Assembly (NCBI GenBank): GCA_946811185.2
Contig: OX328109.1
Coordinates: 14,048,255 to 14,112,254, forward strand
Direction of reading: 5' to 3'
Source: Hippopus hippopus
Taxonomy: Eukaryota; Mollusca; Bivalvia; Cardiida; Cardiidae
Length of the DNA: 64,000 bases
The notes below the pieces were generated by a model. It made no database searches, had not been told where the DNA came from, and was given only the letters and a program-made list of their open reading frames with translations. Position numbers and translations under genes: made by a program. Positions 55,251 through 64,000 of the stretch are shown one piece after another (position 1 is the first letter of the stretch; every line of letters begins with the position of its first letter).

Positions 55251-58200
55251 CTGTAAATAGTTAGATGAGTCGTGCTCTGTGAAAAGGGGGCTTAACGCAT
55301 CTCTGTTATACCAATCAAGCCATCGTATAATAATGGATCCATAATAGCCACTTTTTTTAAATAACCGACTGAATCATGAGGTAGACTTGTCCTTGGACAT
55401 ACAGAAAATTGAGCAATAGCGAAAAGTATCGTTCCAGGACAGCCTGCGCAGCTGCGCAGGCTGACCTAGGTCGATACTTTTCGCAAATGCATTAAGCCCC
55501 CTTTTCACACAGCGTGGCTCATATGTTATCAAAGGTTACCAAGCAAGACCAAATATTAACGACCCCGAGGAAAAAGGCTTTGAAAACATTGATGGAAAAG
55601 GAAAAAAATGCTAGCAACCTGCATTTTCTCCTCTACTTACAATGTTTTTTATCCATCGAAATACAAAAGTTACTTTTTTAAAAGCATAAGGTTTTATGTC
55701 TCCAAATGCTTTCAACTTGGAAAAATGTAACATTTCTGTCCATCTGCTAAAGCAATATTAAAGGGATTAGGAAAGATTCGTGAAATATTTTCATTGCTTA
55801 AGTTTTTACAATACATTATCACATAACTACCCTCGTTTTCAATGTAAGACAGCCATTACGAATTTTCTTGTCTTACACACGTGTGAGATAAGAAAATAGT
55901 GCCGTATTTTGTCAACGCGCTGTATTTATTTGCTTCATTTCTGAAACATTAACGACCAAGATTCCTGTGTGAAAATTAACTGTTAAAACTGATGATCGTG
56001 ACAAAGCTGCATATTTTAGAATCTTTAGATGTAAAACAAAACTGTTAAATGCAAATTTCTTTGCTGTATACTACTGACTGCGCCACCGGGGCCCGGCGAA
56101 GATACCAAAATTGAGCCATATTATAACCTACCCGTGTAGTTTCCAACATGCGGTCTGCATCTGCATCTGCGAAAAGTATCGACCTAGGTCAGCCTGCGCA
56201 GTCCGCGCAGGCTGACCTAGGTCGAAACTTTTCGCTATCGTCCAATTTTCTGTATGCACAAGGACCAGTTTACCTCATGATTCAGTCAGTTGTTAGACAA
56301 AATGCATTTTATGGATCCATGATCATGTTATGCTTTGATGGGTATCATGCATCACGGAAATGCATTAAGCCCCCTTTTGCCAGAGCATTACTGATATAAT
56401 ACAAACCTACCCGAGTAGTTTCCAACATGAAGTCTGTACCCATCTGTTTCATCAGTTATATAGAAGTTGTCATAGACTGCATATCTTGTGTTGTTATCCC
56501 AGTCCTCGAGATCGATCCGTAACTCAAACTGTGCCGATTTGGATCGTAAAATAGTGTAGAGGTTTTCTAGACCTGTTGGTGGAAACATTGAGTTTCATTG
56601 TTGGTGATGGTTAATAAATTGCGTAAGTCTTATGCTGCTTAGCGTGACTTTAGAACCTTTTGTGGACAGTGTAGACCAAGATCAGACTGCACAGATACGT
56701 AACTCAAACTGTGCCGATGTGGATCGTAAAATAGTGTAGAGGTTTTTTAAACCTGTTGGTGGAGACATTGAGTTTCATTGCTAGTAGTGGTTAATAAATT
56801 TATTAAGTCTTAGGCTGCTTAGCGCGACTTAAGAACTTTTTGCAGACAGTGTAGATCAAGATCAGACTGGACAGAACGTGCAGTCTGATCTTGAATCTAT
56901 ACTGTCCGATAAGGAGACAATTTTTCTCAATAAATAAATAAATAAATACATTTGAAATAGCAACATATGAATTTTTTCTATTATTTAGCATGTTACGTGG
57001 TATGTCATAAGCCTACAACACGAGAAAGGGGGGCATTCGGGCACTTGCGTAAACTATCGTCTCGGATCAGCCTGCGCAGTCCACGCAGGCTAATCCTAGA
57101 CGACACTGTACGTCTACATTAGATTTTGTCCCACAGTAGACTTGCGAAAAACAGAAAATTACATAAAAACGGAAAGTGTTGCTTCGGATCAGTCTGCGGA
57201 GTGCGCAGGCTGATCCGGGACGACCGTGACCTTACGCAAATGCTCGAACGCTCCTTTTTGTGTGTTACAGGCCATATAATGTTTGTCATACACGTCGATT
57301 AAAGATAAACGTGCAGTCTGATCTTGGATCTACGCCATCTGCTTGTTTAGTCAAGCCTATACGATAAAATCCTTGGAGTGTATTGGGTTTTATTTTCAGT
57401 CTTGGTGCTGAAACAGTGAAAAGCAATTTCTGCTGTCAAAACGTTTCAGTCTATAGTCGTCTGACACCGACAGTTGTAAAATTTGTCCACATGTGATATT
57501 GTCCTAATGTCCTAAACATATGTTTAGAAAAAAGAATGTCCTACCAAACCAGAACTCGCCATCGACATTGCCAAAGCCATTTTTGTAGTCTTCCCAATCT
57601 CGGTAGAAATCTACAGATCCGTCTGATCGTCGCTGGAAAACCTACAACATTGGTTTAAAATAAACCCATAGACCCTTCATTTAATGCCACGGACATGTTG
57701 GACCAATGGTCTTTTAATGCAGTTGATCGCTTAACTCTTTACCAAACGAACAACATTTTAGACTTGTCCAAAATCAAAGCATTAGCAGACGACAAATTCA
57801 ACCTGGCTCAAAAACTATATTTGCCTTGCGAAGGATAGAAAACATTGTGGAAAAGGAGTTTTAACGACCCCGAAGAAAAGAGTTTTTGAAAACATTTGTG
57901 AGAAAAGGAGAATATGCTGGTAACCAGCATTTTCTCCCTTTCCCACAAATATTTTCTACGCTATGATAGACAAAAATCATCGTTTGAAATACATTCTTTT
58001 TGTCGTCTGCATATGCTTTCAATTTGGTCGAGTCCAGAATTTTATCGTTTGGTAAACAGTGGACACCTGTTTCGAAAACAGAGTTGACTGAACGTAATGC
58101 TGTATCAAACTGTAGCACGCAGTTACAGTTATAAAAAAAAAAAAATGTTGGAAAAGAAGCAATAATTATTCCTTGTAACAAACATCAGCTCCTTTTCCAG

Positions 58201-61200
58201 CGAGATTTTCCAAACTGTAATAAAATGATAATATTCGTTTCCTTCAAATGTTGTCCTTTACAGAATTTCTCCAAGGTTTTTGTATGTCCAATGAATTGCA
58301 TGTGCAGCAACTGGTAAAGTCAAAAAGGTATGCCAAGATGACTCTCTGTACAAAGTCGCTGTAACAGCATATACATGTATATGATATAAGAGAACTATAT
58401 ACCAATCTGCAGCACCAAGGGGGTGCTCAAAATATCTTTGCTTAAAGTCACAGTAACGGTCATAAGTAAACAGTGGATTGTTAAAACGAATCTAAATTTA
58501 AATCATACCATTTAAAAGTATGGGAATTGTTGTGAAAATAACAATCGGTTATTGTATGGTCGGTCCAAGGGCTGGTAGGAAAATGAATTTCAAAACCAGG
58601 TTAAAACTTAAACAAATGAAAGAGCGACCCGGCAACTTTTGACCTAGTTTTAAAATATATTTCCCTGCCAGTGACTAATGATTGGATAAACCGTACAATA
58701 ACAGATTGTAATTTTCACAATAATTTCCACACTTTTAAATGGTATTATTTAAAACTGAATCGCAATTTACCAACCCATTGTATACTTTTGGCCGGTGTCG
58801 TGCCTTTAAGACGGCTACTTTTTTGTACGATTTGTATAAGTACATTTAAACATGTAGCAAACAACGTACAGTATATTTACCTTCTTTGAAAATGTGATAA
58901 ACGCTTGCTTAATTCTGTACCAAGAATTGGAAATATTTACAGAGGACAAATTAAAACCGACTTGAAAACTGAAATTGTTATTTCGACAGGTAGAAAACGT
59001 TGTGGGGAAAGAAGAAAATGCTGATTACGAGCATTTTCTTCTTTTCCCACAATGTTTCAAAAAGGCTTTTTCCTTGGAGTCGTAAAAAAAACCGGACCTT
59101 GTGGTACAGGGTTAACTATACAGGTTGCTTCCTTAACAGGGGGTGGCCACTAAGACAGGTTATATAATGCATGTATATTTATTCTTTGGCCTAACATAAT
59201 AGATATGTGCGGCACTCTTGCAAAAAGCGGGTTTAATGCATTTCCGTGGTGTATTATACCACAGGCCTTTGAAGCTGTAACGTTAAGGAACATTAAATCG
59301 TCAATTTTCGATATAAATGAAGGGCTGGAAGAGAATCCTAGGGTTTTGTAGATTTTTATCGTGTCCACAAAATGTTCTTTAGCCCTTTGGACGTCTTTTA
59401 AGACGTTTCTTACATTGATATAATGCTCAAAAGGGTGTTTAACAGTGCCCGAAAATCACCTGGTTGCGACTGCCGACTTACTGTTACTTGGAACGTTTAC
59501 TCGTCACCACTACTAATGTTAAGTCGTCATTTCAATATTTTCCTAAAAAACTCACAAACTATTAGCTAAAAAAATACAGTTTTTAACTTAAATGTCGCAG
59601 AATGGATTAGAATAATGATCACAAATTGTAAACAAACAAATCTGATACATGTACAGGAGATGTATAGATGTAAAATGAGCCCAAAGATTTTTACAAGCTT
59701 ATCTAATTGAATATTTTGATAAAAAAATCATATAGATTTCTAGCTAGAATTAAACTTTATGTTAAGTGTTAATTGAAGTATTTCCGATGTAGCTTTTGCA
59801 ATGTCTTCTTTGAAAATTGAAAATTGAATACTTTTTTCAAATATTCTTAACGACGTGTTACATGTATTAGTACTCTGTTCGATAAGCAAAACAACAATAT
59901 ACATGTACAAGTAAACCAAGGGTCACACAATTCTTTCATTCTTTAAACCTCTGAAGTCATTTAAAACAATCAAACAACATTGCTTGACTCATATAAGTAA
60001 CAAGAATATATACTACAAACATGTTAGATTGTTTATATTTAGTTCAACAGGTATCTGTTTGAAAAAAGAATTGCTTAAAAACACACGTCATTTATCTGAA
60101 TTTCTCATCATCTTGTCACAAACTGCAAGCTACACTTAGAATATATTCAATATCAAATGATTTAATCTTTACAATATTTCTGGCTTCATTTTCACGTTAC
60201 CTTTTACACATGTAGTCCTTTACCGTCTTATTTTTAGCTCTAAGTATTTTTTTTTACCCTTTAGCTTTTTATTCCGTTTCATGTAGAGCACACTAATCTT
60301 CTCTTTACTTATCAGTAAGAGTAGGATTTCCAAAGATTTTTATGCTTCTGTTACAATGTCTTTTTTTTTTGTCTTGAATATCTTCTATTTGTGATATATA
60401 CGTTTAGCTACTACTCCTGGCCTTGTTTTACATTTTTCAGCCTTTTGTCTTCAGTTTCTCTTGCTTGACCTTGTTTATGAGGTAATGATCGAGACATAAT
60501 TAAGAGCCTTATACGCAGCAGTCATGTTTTCTATCGAACATTTTCAAGCAACATGTTTTGGCTTCGCCGGATCCCCTTAGCTCAGTAGATCTTGTTTAGA
60601 TTTGGCTGCATTTAGATTTACAAAAAAAAAAAAAGATGAAATGAATATTTGATTGAATAAACAGGTATGATAATTTAGGGCAGTAGATAGAAATAAAACG
60701 TAGAAATATTTATTCCAATATATCGTAGATGAAGCTCTCTCAAATGAAACTTTGACGTAAAATCTGTAGCTTTTTGTTGAACACTGTAGCTCGAAATTAG
60801 GTTCGATATTCAAAAAAATGTTAAAATTGATATTCCAAATCACTATTTAGAACTTTTATTTACACCATTTTATCAATAAAATATGACACTATTTCACTAG
60901 ATTACAATATTCAGAAAAAGGAAACTGTTTCTAATTAGAATAAGCAAGGACGCAAGATTCGTTGACAATTCGGCCTTGTACCCTCTAAAACCTTTCTAAA
61001 TAGACCTAATTGCTGCTACGATATATATTTCATTCACATTAGGTAAAGGTAAATACGCTTGTTAAGGTTTATTTCTATGCCAGTGGGTAAAATATTATTC
61101 CAAATATCTTACTAAAATAAGGGAACACTAAGTCGTCAGTTGGGTTTTAACTCGTCATTGGAGAGGTCATCAGACCTCTCCAACAGTGGTGAGTTTAAAA

Positions 61201-62948
61201 GGCAGACTGCCACAGAATTTGCTGTCTAAATCCATTTTTCTTACGAAATTGTTCTGATATACAGTCTGTTTCGTCATGGTTTTGTAAATAAAGCGAAATC
61301 AAAAAACCGAAACAGGAAATAGACGTGGTTTATTTTTATATGACGAATTTCTGGAAAGATTTGTTACATTAATTTGCCTTGGTTGCAAATGACTTCTCAA
61401 ATAATTGTAATTTTTCATTAAGCAAATAAATCTAAGCAGAAGAAAAAATAAGAAGAATTTCGTTAAAAAAAGAGAAAGAAGACCGCTGGACAAAATCATG
61501 CGACTTGAAAACGCGGAAAGAAGGTCAAATGACCGTCATGTAAAGCATAAGAGGTTTCTACGCGGCGGCCTTTTTACTTGTTTGTTTACATGTACCAAAA
61601 TATATTGAAATTAAAAAGCTAATAAACTATTTGAAAACATGGATGCTGACCTCTCCTGGCTTCTTTTGTAAAGAAGCCAACTTGCTTTTATTACACCTTC
61701 ATTTCATTGCTTTCAAAGGTTCTGTCTTATCAAAGAGAGGTAAATCTTGTAAGAATAAACATTCTAGAACATCAACACGTGGTTCTGACATCACTCATGC
61801 GTCTTAAATCTTTACTGCGAGCTTTCGCCCGAGACAGCTGAAAAAGAAACTTGTCGTCGCCCAAGCCGACGGATTTATGTGAATTTTAGTGGATTTTTCA
61901 GTGGCTAAAAACTCCAACACAAACCAATTAATGTGAATTTATGTAAACCAGTAAAAAGAAAATTTGTTTATCTTTCAAAAAATATGTGCCAGTAAACTTT
62001 CAGATGACGTCATCGAAGAAGAGATAACAAAAACAAAAAGTGACGAGTTAATGTGCCTGCCGAGTAAATGTTCTTTTACGTTATTGGTCTATCACGGAAC
62101 ACTATAATTGTCCTTGGTCGATCATTGAACACTTATAGCACATTGGTGCATCGCCTGTATATCACGGAATATATATTCAAATTTTCATCAACACTGTTTC
62201 TATAAATAGCACATTGGTGACTCCCTCTACATCGTATATACGATACAGAGGGAATCCCCAATGTGCTATTTATAGTAACAGTGTCCGATAATGAACATTT
62301 CGTTACCCCTTGATAGACCAATGGAGTTTCAGAGGCCTATGATTATACCAAGCAAGTCATCACATAAATACAGATCCATTAAGATCCATTTTGTCTCACA
62401 AACGAATAAATAATGAGGTTGAATGGTCCTTAGATACGTAGAAAATTTACTCATAGCAAAGAGTTTCGACTGCGCAGGCTGACCTGGGTCGAAACTTTTT
62501 GCACATGCATTAAGCCCCCTTTTCACTAAGTATGACTCATGCACATTGTTACTTGTATAAATACTGACCATTCATTCATCATTTAAAACCATGGTCCGGC
62601 GTGGCTCAGTGGAAAGGTGTAGGACTCGTGACCTGGAGACCCCGCGTTTGAGCCTCTTTGGATCTATTAGATTTTCTGTGGGGGTGCCCTAGCCTAGTAC
62701 TTGTGAAACCCGGGAAATACATGATTATGTGCGCTGTCGCCGTGATATGACTGAAATAATGTTTGAAAGTGGCGTAAAACACCATTATTTCAATCAATCA
62801 ATCAATCAAACATTTATAACCAATGATACGTACCATCCAGCCCTCGCCGCCAGCGTCAAACTCACACACTATCGTCATGTCCAAGTTATTGGAGTAGTAG
62901 CCTGATAACGGTTCAGGATAGCTTTTTCTAATATCTTCACAAGTCAAA
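54970..62948 (-). CDS. Fibrinogen-related domain lectin, gene 2 (3' part)
   Basis: Minus-strand exons 62948-62834, 57641-57545, 56572-56411 and 55250-54970 (TGA) encode a whole FReD of about 217 residues. Signatures: [64 protein letters not shown] and WWYDHC. It is paralogous to gene 1, with the same exon layout and opposite orientation. The calcium-site stretch is DVDHD rather than DRDND. PAN-like and sushi-like exons are not seen between 62948 and 64000; they may lie beyond the window or be absent. It converges on the aquaglyceroporin gene. Family knowledge suggests a secreted sugar-binding protein. Confidence 0.87.
55267..55522 (+). mobile_element. MITE-A beside the gene 2 last exon
   Basis: Complete; termini gagtcgtgctctgtgaaaag / cacagcgtggctcat. 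Confidence 0.87.
55556..55758 (-). mobile_element. MITE-E, diverged
   Basis: Core aaaaaatgctagcaacctgc; arm aaacattgatggaaaagg. Confidence 0.75.
55760..56125. other. Intron stretch without recognised feature
   Basis: A short hairpin lies at 55870-55895 (cttacacacgtgtgagataag); nothing else seen. Confidence 0.45.
56150..56391 (+). mobile_element. MITE-A between duplicated exon ends (gene 2)
   Basis: Counterpart of 13016-13226 in gene 1. The duplicated exon end is at 56128-56160 (cccgtgtagtttccaacatg); the real one is at 56405-56440. Confidence 0.85.
56411..56572 (-). CDS. Gene 2 FReD exon
   Basis: Acceptor ccaacag|gt, donor tcgg|gtaggt. It differs from gene 1 exon 5 at only a few residues, such as T for I after GLENLY, K for T in RSTSA, and NYSG for SYTG. 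Confidence 0.95.
56518..56877 (-). repeat. 180-bp tandem duplication including a splice acceptor
   Basis: Copy 56518-56697 and copy 56698-56877 match from cgtaactcaaactgtgccga through the acceptor, intron and half of a MITE-D. The upstream copy (minus strand) has acceptor ccaacag and an exon-like 55 nt (56752-56698), then runs into a stop four codons later. Confidence 0.88.
56815..57000 (-). mobile_element. MITE-D with (AATA)n
   Basis: Begins ggctgcttagcgcgacttaa; core gatcagactggacagaacgt; short (aata)n at 56934. The half element at 56640-56697 is its duplicate. Confidence 0.8.
57010..57280. mobile_element. MITE-B
   Basis: Second copy of the 48462 element; arms gcattcgggcacttgcgtaa / cttacgcaaatgctcgaacg. 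Confidence 0.85.
57545..57641 (-). CDS. Gene 2 FReD core exon
   Basis: Acceptor gttgtag|gtt, donor tttg|gtagga; same length (97 nt) and phases as gene 1 exon 4. Confidence 0.93.
57732..58062. mobile_element. MITE-E pair (half plus full, opposite orientations)
   Basis: A left half (57732-57860, taccaaacgaacaacatttt) abuts a full reverse copy whose core is gaatatgctggtaaccagc. Confidence 0.78.
58444..58812. mobile_element. MITE-C
   Basis: Termini aaagtcacagtaacggtc / gtcgtgcctttaag and the inner arms, rather diverged. Confidence 0.8.
58908..59120 (+). mobile_element. MITE-E
   Basis: Core gaaaatgctgattacgagc; right end cttgtggtacagggttaa. A small MITE-A end fragment follows at 59210-59265. 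Confidence 0.78.
59270..62190. other. Largest plain stretch: AT-rich gene 2 intron
   Basis: Nearly 3 kb without the named repeats. Only a short hairpin near 61151-61185 (ggagaggtcatcagacctctcc region) and poly-T/poly-A runs were noticed. No FReD exon is missing here. Confidence 0.55.
62207..62272. repeat. Imperfect hairpin
   Basis: atagcacattggtgactccc pairs with gggaatccccaatgtgctat around ttgtat-like centre; part of the stem sequence recurs at 62137. Confidence 0.7.
62338..62541 (-). mobile_element. MITE-A, stem half deleted
   Basis: Left tip replaced and one stem arm missing between agtttcgac and tgcgcaggctgacc. Confidence 0.78.
62590..62815 (+). mobile_element. SINE-3, full length
   Basis: Head gcgtggctcagtggaaagg, body acccgggaaatacatgatta, tail (aatc)n. 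It lies just downstream of the donor of the gene 2 exon, which is on the other strand. Confidence 0.83.
62834..62948 (-). CDS. Gene 2 FReD first exon
   Basis: Donor atg|gtacgt (phase 0). The 5' edge is uncertain. The nearest AG (gcaag|t) gives phase 2, one base off from gene 1; an AG further upstream, at about 62987 (ccaaag|ga), would give the expected phase 1. Confidence 0.85.
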
Positions 62949-62977
62949 CTTGCAATTGTAGAAAATAATGTCAGTAA

Positions 62978-63330
62978 AGGTCCTTTGGCTCCCAAAAGTA
63001 AACAATCGGGTGGTAAAATGTATTTAAATTTAAATCATGCCATTTAAAAGTATAGAAATTATTGTGAAGATGACAATCTGTTACTGTACTGTCGGCCCCA
63101 GTGTTAGTCTCTAGCAGAGAAATTAATATTTAAATCAGGTAAAACAAAAGATAGAGCGATCTTGCAACTTTTGACCTAGTTTTAGATTTCATTTTTCTGC
63201 CAGCGACTAGCACATGGGCCGACCGTAAAATAACAGATTGTCATTTTTACAAAAATTTTCATATTTTTAAATGGTATGATTTAAATTTAAGTGCATTTTA
63301 ACACCTGCATTGTTTACTTTTAGCAGCTAT
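62978..63330. mobile_element. MITE-C beside the gene 2 FReD first exon
   Basis: Ends about 30 bases from the exon edge at 62948, the same side and spacing as the MITE-C beside gene 1 exon 3. Confidence 0.83.
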
Positions 63331-63384
63331 ATAGCCTACTGGCATGCAAATCAAACTCTTTACATGATCCTGCTGAAACTAACT

Positions 63385-63715
63385 TGCCGAGACCCGGTAG
63401 CGCAGTCGGTAGCGTACATGCCTTGAGAACAGGGGGTCGCTGGTTCGAATCCCCAACTCAGTCAATTTCTTTTCGAAGATTGATGATAGTCATTGCGACA
63501 GGGTTCATTCCTCTCTCACCGCTAATCATCGTTTCGACAGTGGTTCTATGGAAAAGCAGCTAATGGCTTGGAAGGAATATTGTGCCAAGTACTTGTTACA
63601 GAACTTTATTAGGAAATCGTAAATAGGTGCGCTGAAATAAGTGCTCTGATTTAAGTGAAATAATGTTGAAAACGGCGTTAAACACCATACAATCAATCAA
63701 TCAATCAATCAACGT
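63385..63715 (+). mobile_element. SINE-1, full length
   Basis: A-box tagcgcagtcggtagcg, B-box ggttcgaatcc, body, and (aatc)n tail. The best-preserved tRNA-like head in the window, but it has the SINE body attached and is not called as a tRNA gene. Confidence 0.88.
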
Positions 63716-63756
63716 AAAACTTATTTGCGGCAGACAACTTTGAAAATAAGGGTGAT

Positions 63757-64000
63757 CAAGAAGACTTCCGGCTAAATTCCTTAATACATTTGAAAGCATT
63801 GATGGCAAAAAGAGAAGTTGCTCGTTACAAGTACTTTCTTCGTTTCCTGCAATGTATTTTATACCTCTTTACCATTCTGTAGAATTTTATACTCTTCAAA
63901 ATTGAAAACGTTTGCTGACAACAATCTATGTGTGACCTAGATTATGGGATTTGCTTCTGGAAGCGTAGAAAACATTGTGAGATAAGGAGAAAATGCTGGT
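63757..64000. mobile_element. MITE-E copies, cut by window end
   Basis: A diverged copy at 63757-63900 (agagaagttgctcgttacaa) followed by the left half of another ending gaaaatgctggt at 64000. Confidence 0.7.

Noticed and set aside
54949..55260. 103-residue + strand ORF over the gene 2 last exon
   Set aside because: Antisense shadow; the minus strand has splice signals and FReD motifs.
63385..63460. tRNA gene candidate
   Set aside because: A and B boxes are present but continue into a SINE body; same for the heads at 2890, 4520, 14045, 18260, 35115, 36765, 40747 and 62590.

Overview
The window is eukaryotic nuclear DNA, most likely from a bivalve mollusc of the heterodont (clam-like) group. 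Evidence: GT-AG introns with matching phases, tRNA-headed SINEs, hundreds of short palindromic MITEs, AT-rich non-coding DNA, and two gene families common in molluscs (fibrinogen-related lectins and aquaglyceroporins). The species assignment is an inference. There are no operons, ribosome binding sites, CRISPR arrays, or complete rRNA/tRNA genes.

Only three genes could be assembled. Gene 1 (+ strand, 1748-16040) is a complete six-exon gene whose exon phases all agree. It encodes about 382 residues: a leader plus a PAN/apple-like domain, a short sushi-like segment and a full fibrinogen-related domain (FReD). Gene 2 (- strand, exons from 62948 down to 54970) is an inverted paralog; the window holds its FReD exons, and its N-terminal exons probably lie past 64000. 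Between them is a + strand aquaglyceroporin-like gene (exons at 44429-52822) with exon boundaries like vertebrate AQP3-type genes. Both NPA boxes are altered (NPN and NSA) and the filter arginine is lost.

Layout: 1-16 kb, gene 1 with introns packed with MITEs, a 3.5-kb TIR element and a broken Tc1-like transposase. 16-30 kb, intergenic MITEs, SINEs and larger interspersed repeats. 30-41 kb, transposon graveyard: a small TIR element with DDE relics, a 2.8-kb satellite of ~63-bp units that switches strand, a TIR-bounded block of SINEs, and a dead mariner with ~200-bp TIRs. 41-53 kb, aquaglyceroporin gene. 53-64 kb, gene 2.

The most unusual signal is at 14325-15768: about 15 tandem copies of an ~87-bp unit that contains the 3' splice site and first ~35 nt of gene 1's last exon, leading up to the real exon. 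Most copies would give an in-frame stop if spliced to. Gene 2 has its own duplicated splice acceptor at 56698-56752. Several MITE insertions sit at the same places in both paralogs, so they predate the inverted duplication.

Repeat family names used below are mine. MITE-A: ~260 bp, ends like gagccatgctctgtgaaaag. MITE-B: ~260 bp, stems containing cgtaaagagtcgtctcg. MITE-C: ~380 bp, starts aaaggcccagtaaaggcc. MITE-D: ~210 bp, core aagatcagactgcac. MITE-E: ~230 bp, ends ttaaccctttaccaaacga, core gaaaatgctggt. SINE-1 to SINE-4 are four tRNA-headed families. Repeat boundaries are read by eye and may be off by several bases.
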